This document shows positions 1 through 7,666 of a stretch of 22,482 nt of DNA, piece after piece. Origin of the DNA: Duncaniella sp. (GTDB taxonomy: Bacteria; Bacteroidota; Bacteroidia; Bacteroidales; Muribaculaceae); assembly GCF_029054785.1 (NCBI RefSeq), contig NZ_JAIDEN010000031.1:1-22482 (forward strand). The letters are read 5' to 3'. Each line of letters begins with the position of its first letter. Within the stretch, counting starts at the first letter, position 1. The notes under the pieces were generated by a model. It was not told the DNA's origin. It ran no database searches and was given only the letters and a program-made list of their open reading frames with translations. The translations under genes and the position numbers were made by a program.

Positions 1-136
1 CTGAGCCTTGGTGTCTCTTTTGCTAAATTGTTGAAATTCGTCAGTCGCATAGCTCGCTATGCTCCTTTCTCATTTAAAACAATTTATCTAAAAGATACAC
101 CACTCAGATTTTAACTCTTGTTTTAAAACGACCTCT
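1..136. repeat. Long palindromic dispersed repeat, left copy, truncated by window edge
   Basis: Bases 47-62 form a compact inverted repeat (GCATAGC, TC, GCTATGC). The arms on either side (1-46 and 63-107) are imperfect inverted copies of each other: both begin or end with CTGAG/CTCAG and share TGGTGT, TCTTTT and TAAATTGTT blocks in mirrored order. Bases 63-136 match the reverse complement of 22409-22482 at 71 of 74 positions by eye, so this is a multi-copy element. The outer part (108-136, ending in ACCTCT) has no partner inside the window; its mirror half should lie just left of base 1. No transposase is present, so it looks like a MITE-like or other non-autonomous palindromic element. The frame-1 reading to a stop at 112-114 is not considered a gene. 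Confidence 0.8.
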
Positions 137-177
137 AAATAAAATATTGAGTACCGGAATATTTTTTCTCGCAGAAG

Positions 178-207
178 TTGGAGTATTCATAAATTTTACT
201 ACTTTTG
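178..207 (+). promoter_or_regulatory. Bacteroidetes-type promoter of the glycine cleavage operon
   Basis: TTG at 178-180 and TACTTTTG at 200-207 are separated by 19 bases. This fits the Bacteroidetes primary sigma-factor consensus (TTG near -33, TAnnTTTG near -7). Transcription would start near 214, leaving a leader of about 43 bases before the lplA ATG at 257. That is too short for a glycine riboswitch. Confidence 0.72.
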
Positions 208-256
208 CAGTGGACTCAAATTGATTCCGTCAAGCTAATATACATGAACTACAACT

Positions 257-1237
257 ATGGATTTAGTCCTCATAAATGAATCCGAACCTCGCCGCCTGGC
301 ATTCTATCTTGCGGAAGAGGAATATCTTGCGAAAAAATATCCTGACAGGGATTTCTTTTTCGCGTGGCAGGTAAAGCCGACTGTTATAATCGGCCGTAAC
401 CAGCAGATGGCAAAAGAAGTCAATGTGGACTTCTGCCGTGACGCAGGAGTGGAAATAGTCCGGCGCAAAAGCGGGGGCGGCGCGGTGGTCGCAGACATGA
501 ATAATATAATGTTTTCATATATTACTTCCTCGGACGACGTATGTGGGACTTTCAGCAAATACACATCAATGGTTGTGGCCTCTCTCCGGCTGTTAGGGCT
601 TGATGCCTCTGACAATAGCCGCAATGACATCCTGATCGGCGATCAGAAAGTCTCCGGCAATTCATATTACCATATTCCCGGACGGAGCATCGTGCATGGC
701 ACAATGCTTTATGACTATGATCCGGTGCTGATGGGCAAAGCTCTCACTCCGTCCCAACAGAAATTGGCCTCGCATGGAGTCAAGTCGACCCGCAGCCGGG
801 TGACGACAATCAAAGAACAATTACCGGATCTCTCAATCTCGGATTTTCTTGACCACGTTCTTAAGACTGTCCCTATGGGGGGAGAGGTGCTGACCCTGAC
901 AGCGGAAGAACTGAAAGAAATTGAAAAAATCGAAGCCGCTTATTATTCCGAATCATGGTTGAGAGGCAAGAATCCAAAAGGCTCTCTTCAGGTTTGCGAA
1001 CGGATTGAAGGTGTGGGAGAAGTCTGCATAGACATGACAGTCTCCCGCGGATTGATTTCCGATTTCGAAATGACAGGAGATTACCTTGAAAATGCCGATG
1101 CGGCAGCTGTGCTGAAAAATCTGCTTGTCGGTTGTCCTTATGAACGTCTGAAAGTTTCGGAGACATTGGATTCAGTTGCTGTCTCCGACCTGGTTCCGGC
1201 TCTTACATCGCAACAATTAATTAACCTTATATTCTGA
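257..1237 (+). CDS. lplA: Lipoate-protein ligase A
   Basis: This 326-residue protein belongs to the lipoate/biotin ligase fold. It activates lipoate with ATP and transfers it to a lysine of an acceptor domain. Visible hallmarks are the nucleotide/lipoyl-AMP loop RRKSGGGAVV (residues 69-78), the catalytic-lysine block GDQKVSGNSYY with Lys131, and HGTMLYDYD just after. A C-terminal accessory domain follows (about residues 240-326). The ATG at 257 follows an A-rich stretch and lies about 43 bases after the predicted transcription start. It is the first gene of the operon and precedes gcvT by 26 bases. The natural substrate is almost certainly GcvH encoded two genes downstream, so the operon supplies its own cofactor attachment step from scavenged lipoate. 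Other lipoylated dehydrogenases elsewhere in the genome could also be substrates. Confidence 0.93.
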   Translation: MDLVLINESEPRRLAFYLAEEEYLAKKYPDRDFFFAWQVKPTVIIGRNQQMAKEVNVDFCRDAGVEIVRRKSGGGAVVADMNNIMFSYITSSDDVCGTFSKYTSMVVASLRLLGLDASDNSRNDILIGDQKVSGNSYYHIPGRSIVHGTMLYDYDPVLMGKALTPSQQKLASHGVKSTRSRVTTIKEQLPDLSISDFLDHVLKTVPMGGEVLTLTAEELKEIEKIEAAYYSESWLRGKNPKGSLQVCERIEGVGEVCIDMTVSRGLISDFEMTGDYLENADAAAVLKNLLVGCPYERLKVSETLDSVAVSDLVPALTSQQLINLIF

Positions 1238-1263
1238 GAACCAAAACAAAACATTCATCTCAA

Positions 1264-2361
1264 ATGGAAGATCTGAAAAAAACGTGTCTGCATGATCGCC
1301 ATGTCGCTCTTGGAGCACAAATGAGCCCTTTTGGCGGATTTGATATGCCCATCCAGTATAAAGGAATTATTGAAGAACACAATGCTGTGCGTGAGGCCTG
1401 TGGCGTATTTGACGTCTCGCACATGGGTGAGGTTACTGTCACCGGCCCGCAAGCCGAGAAGTTTGTAAACTATATATTCACTAACGATGTCACAGGTCTG
1501 CCTGATGGTGGTATCCTTTACGGAATGATGATGAACCATGCCGGAGGTGTTGTTGATGATCTGCTTGTGTATAAACGCGGCGAAAACAATTTCCTTCTGG
1601 TGATTAACGCCTCTAACATCGACAAAGATGTAGATTGGATCAACACTCAGGCCGCCTCATTCGATGTAGTTGTCAATAATGTCAGCGAAGCCTATGGCGA
1701 ACTGGCAGTCCAGGGCCCGGAGGCTGAATCCGTAATGGAAAACATATTGGATATCCGCTGCAAGGACCTGGTATTCTATACCTTCCTGGAATCCTCATTG
1801 GAGGGACAGCCGATAATTGTGAGCCGTACAGGCTACACAGGCGAAGACGGCTTTGAAATCTATGCCGATCATGCCACAATCGTGAATCTTTGGGACAAAC
1901 TGATGGCTTCAGGCAAAGTGGCTCCATGCGGACTTGGTTGCCGTGACACTTTGCGCTTTGAAGTCGGACTGCCTCTCTACGGCGATGAGCTTGCAGATGA
2001 CATCACTCCGGTTGAAGCATGTCTTTCGATGTTCGTAAAACTTGACAAGCCTGAATTTATCGGGCGGGAAGTTGCAGCACGTCAGAAAGCGGAAGGCGCA
2101 CCGCGCAAGTTGGTCGGACTGGAAATTCTTGACCGTGCGATCGCACGCCACGGATGCGAAGTGCTGAATGACCAGGATGAAGTCATCGGCTATGTCACCA
2201 CCGGCTACCGAGGCATTTCAGTTGACAAGAGTATAGCCGCCGCACTGATCGCCACACCTTATGCGGCAAAAGACAATGAACTTAAAGTTCGTGTGCGCCG
2301 CAAGACATTCCCCGCACGAGTGACAGCAAAAAAATTCTACAAGAAATCATATAAGAAATAA
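1264..2361 (+). CDS. gcvT: Aminomethyltransferase, T-protein of the glycine cleavage system
   Basis: At 365 residues it has the usual length for GcvT. The protein takes the aminomethyl group carried on lipoyl-GcvH, releases ammonia and forms 5,10-methylene-tetrahydrofolate. Supporting motifs are the N-terminal GVFDVSHMGE (residues 47-56), GGVVDDLLVYK with Asp98/Asp99 (the folate-binding, catalytic aspartate region), SRTGYTGEDGFEIY, and GLGCRDTLRFEVGLPLYG. The C-terminal beta-barrel domain ends in an unusually lysine-rich tail, FYKKSYKK. The ATG at 1264 follows lplA by 26 bases and gcvH begins 37 bases downstream, consistent with one transcript. Confidence 0.97.
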   Translation: MEDLKKTCLHDRHVALGAQMSPFGGFDMPIQYKGIIEEHNAVREACGVFDVSHMGEVTVTGPQAEKFVNYIFTNDVTGLPDGGILYGMMMNHAGGVVDDLLVYKRGENNFLLVINASNIDKDVDWINTQAASFDVVVNNVSEAYGELAVQGPEAESVMENILDIRCKDLVFYTFLESSLEGQPIIVSRTGYTGEDGFEIYADHATIVNLWDKLMASGKVAPCGLGCRDTLRFEVGLPLYGDELADDITPVEACLSMFVKLDKPEFIGREVAARQKAEGAPRKLVGLEILDRAIARHGCEVLNDQDEVIGYVTTGYRGISVDKSIAAALIATPYAAKDNELKVRVRRKTFPARVTAKKFYKKSYKK

Positions 2362-2398
2362 CCCAATAATCAATAATCATTTTAAAACAATTATTACC

Positions 2399-2773
2399 AT
2401 GAGCAAGACATATTATTCTCCCAGCCACGAATATATTACAGTAGACGGCAATATCGGTTATATCGGTATCAGCGATTATGCACAGCATGCCTTAGGCAAC
2501 GTTGTTTATGTCGATATGCCTGACGAGGGCGACGACGTCGAAGCCGGTGAGGATTTCGGCGCTGTCGAAAGCGTAAAAGCAGCCAGTGACCTCATCTCTC
2601 CTGTCAGTGGTGTGGTTCTGGAAGTCAACGAGAAACTTGCTGACAATCCCCGTCTCATCAATGAGGATGCAATGGCCAACTGGATCATCAAGGTTGAGCT
2701 TTCGGATGCCTCTCAGCTTGATGACCTGATGGATGAAGATGCTTATAAGGCTCACTGCGAAGCAGAGAAATAA
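2399..2773 (+). CDS. gcvH: Glycine cleavage system H-protein (lipoyl carrier)
   Basis: This 124-residue single-domain lipoyl carrier shuttles the aminomethyl intermediate between the P, T and L proteins. The lipoylation site is Lys60 in GAVESVKAASD, the H-protein signature. The N-terminal HEYITVDGNIGYIGISDYAQ and the C-terminal NEDAMANWIIKVEL blocks are also typical of the family. It is preceded by lplA and gcvT and followed after only 3 bases by gcvPA. The acidic composition is normal for H-proteins. Confidence 0.97.
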   Translation: MSKTYYSPSHEYITVDGNIGYIGISDYAQHALGNVVYVDMPDEGDDVEAGEDFGAVESVKAASDLISPVSGVVLEVNEKLADNPRLINEDAMANWIIKVELSDASQLDDLMDEDAYKAHCEAEK

Positions 2774-2776
2774 GAT

Positions 2777-4156
2777 ATGATACACAGATATTTCCCACAT
2801 ACATCCACTGACATTGCCGAAATGCTTGAACGCTGCGGCATGAAGAGTCTGGATGATCTGTATAGCGATGTCCCGGAGTCCCTCAAACTTAAGAGGGACT
2901 ATGACCTTCAGCCTCAGATGAGCGAAAAGGAGGTCCGGGACTTTTTTGAAGGACTGGCGGTGAAAAACCAGCCTCTGACTTGCTTTGCCGGAGCAGGATT
3001 CTATGACCATTATTCTCCGGCGGTGATACCGTCGATTCTCTCGCGTTCGGAATTCCTCACGGCCTATACCCCTTATCAGCCGGAAATCTCTCAGGGTACT
3101 CTGCAATATATATTCGAGTATCAGTCGATGATGACTCAGCTGACAGGAATGGATGTGTCAAACGCATCGATGTATGACGGTACTACCGCAGTGGCGGAAG
3201 CCATGCTCATGGCTGTCGCTCATGCTCGCAAACGCAATCGTGTCCTTGTTTCCGCCACGGTCAGCCCGATCTATCGCGAGGTCATTGACACTTATGCCCA
3301 TTATCATGGAGTGACAGTAGACACCATCCCTGAAAAGGATGGTGTGACAGATGCGGCTGTGATGGACGAGATGCTCGCTGCCGGAGATGTTGCCGGTGTC
3401 ATCGTGGCTACACCCAATTATTATGGTATTCTTGAAGACTATACCGGTTTTGCCGACAAAGTGCATGCCGCCAAGGCATTGCTTATAATGACAGCGCCTG
3501 CTTCGGCATTGGGCGTTATACGCACTCCCGGAGAATGGGGCGCCGACATTGCCGCAGGCGAAGCCCAGTCACTCGGAATGCCTTTGAACTTCGGAGGTCC
3601 GTATCTGGGTTATATGTGCTGCACGAAAGCGCTTATCCGCAAGCTCCCCGGCCGAATAGTCGGCGCGACAACGGATGCTGACGGACGCCGTGTGTTTGTC
3701 CTCACGTTGCAGGCCCGTGAACAGCATATCAGACGCGACAAGGCAACTTCGAATATTTGTTCGAACCAAGGCCTGATGGCGCTTTACGCTTCGGTCTATC
3801 TCTCGCTGATGGGCTCTAAAGGTCTGCGTGAGGTCAATGAGATTTCTGCGGCAGGTGCCCATTATCTGGCCCGCAGACTTGAGGAGACAGGTGCATTCGA
3901 GCTCAAATATCCTGACAAGCCATTCCTGAATGAGTTTGTGGTGAAGTTCAAAGGAGAGGTCAAGCTGGTTGATTTCATGGAAGTCTGCACATCTTGCGGC
4001 TGTCTGCCCGGTGTCATGCTTTCGGACAATGAACTTTTGGTCTGCGTAACCGAAACTCGCACACGCGAGGAGATCGACCGTTATATCTGGCGGGCTGAGA
4101 CTTTCTCAAAAGCCACAGTGCCTTCATTTACAGAAAACAAAAATATCAACGATTAA
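2777..4156 (+). CDS. gcvPA: Glycine dehydrogenase (decarboxylating) subunit 1
   Basis: This 459-residue protein corresponds to the N-terminal half of the full-length P-protein. Conserved blocks include FPHTSTDIAEML near the start, FAGAGFYDHYSPAVIPSI, AYTPYQPEISQGTLQ, SMYDGTTAVAEAMLMA and the C-terminal LLVCVTETRTREEID. It has the aminotransferase-like fold but no PLP lysine; it pairs with GcvPB to form the decarboxylase that releases CO2 from glycine and loads GcvH. It begins 3 bases after gcvH and gcvPB starts 16 bases later. The break between the two halves is a clean stop and restart with a proper new start region, so this is a genuine two-gene P-protein and not a frameshift. Confidence 0.96.
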   Translation: MIHRYFPHTSTDIAEMLERCGMKSLDDLYSDVPESLKLKRDYDLQPQMSEKEVRDFFEGLAVKNQPLTCFAGAGFYDHYSPAVIPSILSRSEFLTAYTPYQPEISQGTLQYIFEYQSMMTQLTGMDVSNASMYDGTTAVAEAMLMAVAHARKRNRVLVSATVSPIYREVIDTYAHYHGVTVDTIPEKDGVTDAAVMDEMLAAGDVAGVIVATPNYYGILEDYTGFADKVHAAKALLIMTAPASALGVIRTPGEWGADIAAGEAQSLGMPLNFGGPYLGYMCCTKALIRKLPGRIVGATTDADGRRVFVLTLQAREQHIRRDKATSNICSNQGLMALYASVYLSLMGSKGLREVNEISAAGAHYLARRLEETGAFELKYPDKPFLNEFVVKFKGEVKLVDFMEVCTSCGCLPGVMLSDNELLVCVTETRTREEIDRYIWRAETFSKATVPSFTENKNIND

Positions 4157-4172
4157 CTGACGTTCCACAACA

Positions 4173-5651
4173 ATGAATAAAAAATATTACGGCAAGCTTA
4201 TTTTCGAGCTCTCTCGTCCGGGACGTCAGGGCTACTATCTTTCGAAGAACGGATGTGATGACGCTCTGTCATCTCTGCCGGGCAACCTGCTTCGGCAGAA
4301 CGCTCCTGAGCTTCCCGAAGTGGATGAGCCGAGTGTGGTCAGACATTATAACAATATGTCGGCCAATAACTTCGGAGTCGATACGGGTTTTTATCCTCTT
4401 GGGTCATGTACGATGAAGTACAATCCCAAAATCAATGAAAAAATGGCCTCGCTGCCGGCGTTCACCGCTCTTCACCCGTTCCAGCCATCCGCAACAGTCC
4501 AGGGCGCTCTTGAGGCCTACTATAAATTGCAGAGGATGCTGAGTGAAATCGGCGGAATGGCAGAGTTCACTCTCAACCCCTACGCCGGCGCTCATGGCGA
4601 GTTGACAGGTCTGATGGTTATCCGCGCTTATCATGAAAGCCGCGGCGATCTGAAGAGGACCAAAGTGATCGTACCGGATTCGGCTCATGGCACCAATCCT
4701 GCGTCAGCAGCTGTCGCGGGTCTGAAAGTGGTGGAAGTCAAGAGTCTCGCTGACGGCACTGTGGATGTCGAAGCCTTGAAACCGTTGCTCGACGATACGG
4801 TAGCGGCAGTCATGATGACAAATCCGAATACGGTCGGAATCTTTGAGCATAACATCCCTGTGATTGCAGAGATGGTACATGCCTGTGGCGCTCTGCTATA
4901 TTATGACGGAGCAAATCTGAATCCTCTGTTGGGAGTAGCACGTCCGGGCGATATGGGATTTGATGTCATGCACATAAATCTTCACAAAACATTCTCGACT
5001 CCTCATGGAGGAGGAGGCCCCGGTGCCGGTCCTGTCGGCGTGAGAGCTGGTCTTGAGCAGTTCCTCCCGAATCCACGAGTCGTCAGACATCAGCATGATG
5101 GTGATGCTTTGTTTGAACTTGATTTCGGCACTGAAAAAGCACCTCACGCACTCGGACGAGTGTCGGCGTGGCTCGGCAATTTTGCAGTGGAACTCCGTGC
5201 TTTGTCCTATATTCTTTCATTAGGTGCTGATGGATTGAAGATGGCCGGACCTCTGGCTACTCTTAATGCCAATTATGTCAAAGAGTGTCTGAGAGATCTG
5301 TATCTTCTGCCGATTGACCGTGTCTGCAAACATGAGTTTGTTTTTGACGGGCTGGCTGATAAATCGACCGGAGTCACAACTCTGAATGTCGCCAAGAGAT
5401 TGCTTGATCATGGATTCCATGCACCGACAATCTACTTCCCGCTTTTGTTCCATGAATCTTTGATGATCGAACCGACCGAGACCGAAAGCAAGGAAACGCT
5501 TGATGAATTTATAGGAGTCATGCGTGAAATCGCACGTGAGTCCTTAGAGACACCGGAAAAGGTAAAAGAAGCTCCATTGGAGACTCCGATACGCAGGCCG
5601 GATGATACAGCTGCCGCTCTCAATCCGGTTGTAACTTTTGCTGACCTCTGA
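4173..5651 (+). CDS. gcvPB: Glycine dehydrogenase (decarboxylating) subunit 2, PLP-bearing
   Basis: This 492-residue protein corresponds to the C-terminal half of the P-protein and carries the catalytic pyridoxal phosphate. The PLP Schiff-base lysine is Lys272 in NLHKTFSTPHGGGGPGAGP, with the upstream block YYDGANLNPLLGVARPGD. Other family blocks are FYPLGSCTMKYNPK near residue 80 and VPDSAHGTNPASAAVAGLKV. The C terminus (about residues 460-492) carries a proline- and charge-rich tail typical of stand-alone GcvPB. The lpd gene follows after 5 bases, so the P, H, T and L components are all co-transcribed. Confidence 0.97.
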   Translation: MNKKYYGKLIFELSRPGRQGYYLSKNGCDDALSSLPGNLLRQNAPELPEVDEPSVVRHYNNMSANNFGVDTGFYPLGSCTMKYNPKINEKMASLPAFTALHPFQPSATVQGALEAYYKLQRMLSEIGGMAEFTLNPYAGAHGELTGLMVIRAYHESRGDLKRTKVIVPDSAHGTNPASAAVAGLKVVEVKSLADGTVDVEALKPLLDDTVAAVMMTNPNTVGIFEHNIPVIAEMVHACGALLYYDGANLNPLLGVARPGDMGFDVMHINLHKTFSTPHGGGGPGAGPVGVRAGLEQFLPNPRVVRHQHDGDALFELDFGTEKAPHALGRVSAWLGNFAVELRALSYILSLGADGLKMAGPLATLNANYVKECLRDLYLLPIDRVCKHEFVFDGLADKSTGVTTLNVAKRLLDHGFHAPTIYFPLLFHESLMIEPTETESKETLDEFIGVMREIARESLETPEKVKEAPLETPIRRPDDTAAALNPVVTFADL

Positions 5652-5656
5652 AAGTT

Positions 5657-6985
5657 ATGGAGAGATTTGATCTGATCGTAATAGGGGCAGGCCCCGGCGG
5701 CTATGAAGCAGCCGCCGAGGCCGCGGCCCTTGGCCGTAAAGTCGCGGTGATTGAGCGTGATGAATTGGGTGGCACCTGCCTTAACCGTGGCTGCATCCCG
5801 ACGAAAGCTCTCTGTCGTTCGGCTGAAGTGGCCCTGACAATAGGCAATTCTGCTGAATTCGGTATAAGCTCCGGTGAGCCGGTGATCGATCTGCCTCAGA
5901 TCATGGCCAGGAAAGAGCAGATTCTTGCCGGTCTTCGTGAAAGTGTCGGAATGGTCCTGAAAGATGTGACAATCATCCGTGGCGAAGCAAAATTCATTAC
6001 TGCATCCATTGTGGATGTGAATGGTGAAAGCTATACGGCACCTGAGATATTTATCGCGACAGGATCCCGACCTGCGGCGCTTGATATTCCGGGTAAGGAA
6101 CTTGCAATGTCAAGTGACGAGATTCTTTCAATACAGACACTTCCCAATAGCCTTATTATAATAGGTGGTGGGGTGATCGGGATGGAATTTGCCTCGATCT
6201 TTTCCGCTTTTGGTGTAAAAGTTACGGTTCTGGAATATTGCAAGGAGATATTGCCTCCGTTTGATGCGGAGATCGCCAAGCGATTGAGGACTGCGCTTAA
6301 GCGTCGCGGCATTGAAATCGTGACTGCGGCCCAGGTTACAGCCATCGAACCAGGCATGATCGTAAGTTATGATGTCAAAGGGAAAACCAAAACTGCGGAA
6401 GCTGATCAGGTGCTGATGGCGGTAGGGCGTAAGGCAGTTCTGCCGGAAGGCCTTGCGGAACTCGGTGTCAGGATAGAGCGTGGTGCGATTGCCGTTGATG
6501 ACAATATGAAAGTTCTGTTTGACGGTTCTGATCCATCAGACGTGACACTTTATGCCATTGGCGATGTCAACGGCAGATGTATGCTTGCCCATGCGGCATA
6601 CATGCACGGACTTGTTGCATTAGGCAAAGTACGACTGACTGATATAATTCCGGCTGCGGTCTTCACTCAGCCGGAATGTGCGATGGTCGGGCTTACAGAA
6701 GAAAAATGCAATGCCGAAGGCCGTGAGATCAAGGTTGGGAAAGCCATGTTCAGAGCCAATGGAAAGGCGCTTGCGATGGGTGAGCCGGACGGTCTGGTCA
6801 AGATAATTGCCGATGCCAAGACCGATGAATTGCTCGGTTGTCACATCTGTGGCGCACACGCCGCTGATCTTGTGCAGGAAGTTGCGACAGCCATGACTGC
6901 CGGCCTCAAAGCTTCAGCAATTTCTGATGCCGTACATGCACACCCGACTTTGACCGAAGTAGTCAAAGCTGCTGTGCCGAAGTAA
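5657..6985 (+). CDS. lpdA: Dihydrolipoyl dehydrogenase, L-protein
   Basis: This 442-residue FAD/NAD flavoenzyme reoxidises dihydrolipoyl-GcvH and reduces NAD+. It shows the N-terminal FAD Rossmann motif VIGAGPGGYEAA, the redox-active disulfide GGTCLNRGCIPTK (Cys41 and Cys46), a second Rossmann motif IIGGGVIGMEFA for NAD, the FAD-binding block YAIGDVNGRCMLAHAA, and the C-terminal catalytic pair His429/Glu434 in HAHPTLTE. It is slightly shorter than the usual 460-475 residues. As the last gene of the operon it suggests dedication to glycine cleavage, although it could also serve 2-oxoacid dehydrogenases. Its stop lies only 11 bases from the 3' end of the convergent minus-strand gene. Confidence 0.95.
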   Translation: MERFDLIVIGAGPGGYEAAAEAAALGRKVAVIERDELGGTCLNRGCIPTKALCRSAEVALTIGNSAEFGISSGEPVIDLPQIMARKEQILAGLRESVGMVLKDVTIIRGEAKFITASIVDVNGESYTAPEIFIATGSRPAALDIPGKELAMSSDEILSIQTLPNSLIIIGGGVIGMEFASIFSAFGVKVTVLEYCKEILPPFDAEIAKRLRTALKRRGIEIVTAAQVTAIEPGMIVSYDVKGKTKTAEADQVLMAVGRKAVLPEGLAELGVRIERGAIAVDDNMKVLFDGSDPSDVTLYAIGDVNGRCMLAHAAYMHGLVALGKVRLTDIIPAAVFTQPECAMVGLTEEKCNAEGREIKVGKAMFRANGKALAMGEPDGLVKIIADAKTDELLGCHICGAHAADLVQEVATAMTAGLKASAISDAVHAHPTLTEVVKAAVPK

Positions 6986-6996
6986 ATACAGATATA

Positions 6997-7551
6997 TCAA
7001 TCTTGATCCGGGGGGAAGAGTTTGTCCTCCCGGTCAAGATGATAATCTTTTGTCAGGAGGGCGATGAATCTGGTGATCTGAGTGATAGCCTGTCGGGTTT
7101 CCTGTGTCACTTCTTTGCTTTGCAGTCGAAGCATGAGCATTCCATAAAGAGCATTGAAGCATGTCTCGATTTCGCCCGTGGGATTTTCTCCGGATTTGGC
7201 TCTTAGCTCGACGATATAGGGTAGGGTTTTATAGAATTCAGCGGTATATTCAGGGAAACGCGGGTCTTTCAAGAGGGCAAGATGAAGATCAGTCAGCTGG
7301 ATTATCACATTTTTATTCAGTTGCAGATGTCCGCTCTTTTCGACACCCTCGCGACGCATCATGTCAATCAGAGATTCGTACCATTCGATCATCTCTTTCT
7401 TCTGCGCGGGTTCTAACTGAAATCTGTCAATGACATTTTTCTCAATTTTTTCAATATCAAGTCTGTTGGCGCGGATTATATCTTCGATCTGCCACATATA
7501 CAACAGATATTCCGCTATATTTTCTTTGTGTTTCTGAGATGCGATATACAT
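6997..7551 (-). CDS. DUF4924-like protein of unknown function
   Basis: This 184-residue, predominantly helical, soluble protein begins MYIASQKHKENIAEYLLYMW. I match it from memory to the Bacteroidetes-restricted family DUF4924 (length about 180, same opening); no function is established. It has no signal peptide or membrane span and no recognisable catalytic motif. Its composition is rich in Glu, Lys, Gln and Leu, suggesting a helical bundle. The ATG at 7549-7551 is followed downstream on the minus strand by no close partner. The gene faces lpd tail to tail across an 11-base gap and is divergent from menD. Its last codons contain a strong GC-rich hairpin (7002-7038). Confidence 0.78.
   Translation of the reverse strand: MYIASQKHKENIAEYLLYMWQIEDIIRANRLDIEKIEKNVIDRFQLEPAQKKEMIEWYESLIDMMRREGVEKSGHLQLNKNVIIQLTDLHLALLKDPRFPEYTAEFYKTLPYIVELRAKSGENPTGEIETCFNALYGMLMLRLQSKEVTQETRQAITQITRFIALLTKDYHLDREDKLFPPDQD
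7002..7038 (+). terminator. GC-rich hairpin, probable terminator of the glycine cleavage operon, lying within the convergent gene
   Basis: CTTGA (7002-7006) and CCGGGGGGA (7008-7016) pair with TCCTCCCGG (7025-7033) and TCAAG (7034-7038). The result is a 14-pair stem with one bulged T and one G-T wobble around an 8-base loop. It sits 17 bases after the lpd stop. Downstream on the plus strand is ATGATAATCTTTTG, only a weak U-rich tail. On the minus strand the same bases encode the end of the DUF4924-like protein. A terminator role is an inference from position and strength. Confidence 0.5.
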
Positions 7552-7572
7552 ACTGATGATTATTTGCGTTTA

Positions 7573-7580
7573 CAAAAATA
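7573..7580 (-). promoter_or_regulatory. Possible -7 element for the DUF4924-like gene
   Basis: The minus-strand sequence reads TATTTTTG, matching TAnnTTTG, 22 bases upstream of the ATG. No TTG is found at the expected -33 spacing, so support is limited to the -7 match and the position. Confidence 0.35.
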
Positions 7581-7624
7581 ACACATTCCTGAGTAATTTG
7601 GCCTGATATGGGGATAATATTTTG

Positions 7625-7632
7625 TAAATTTG
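7625..7632 (+). promoter_or_regulatory. Possible -7 element of the menD promoter
   Basis: TAAATTTG matches TAnnTTTG, 34 bases upstream of the menD ATG. The nearest upstream TTG (7598-7600) is 24 bases away, outside the preferred 19-21, so the -33 element is weak or absent. Confidence 0.45.
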
Positions 7633-7666
7633 CATTTGGAACTATTTCAAACCCAATAATCCGACA

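Noticed and set aside
1..114. Frame-1 open reading to a stop at 112-114, seeming to be the end of a gene
   Set aside because: It lies entirely in the palindromic repeat, which is also open on the opposite strand, and the other repeat copy is not flanked by a matching gene.
1..256. Glycine riboswitch upstream of the glycine cleavage operon
   Set aside because: The predicted leader between the promoter and lplA is only about 43 bases and shows no tandem aptamer-like structure; the upstream bases belong to the dispersed repeat.
2492..3106. 204-codon minus-strand frame opposite gcvH/gcvPA
   Set aside because: It is antisense to two strongly recognised genes and its translation shows no domain; the open frame follows from the codon use of the real genes.
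4141..4180. Frameshift or broken gene between gcvPA and gcvPB
   Set aside because: The two halves have separate stop and start signals and normal lengths for the known two-subunit P-protein, so no pseudogene is indicated.
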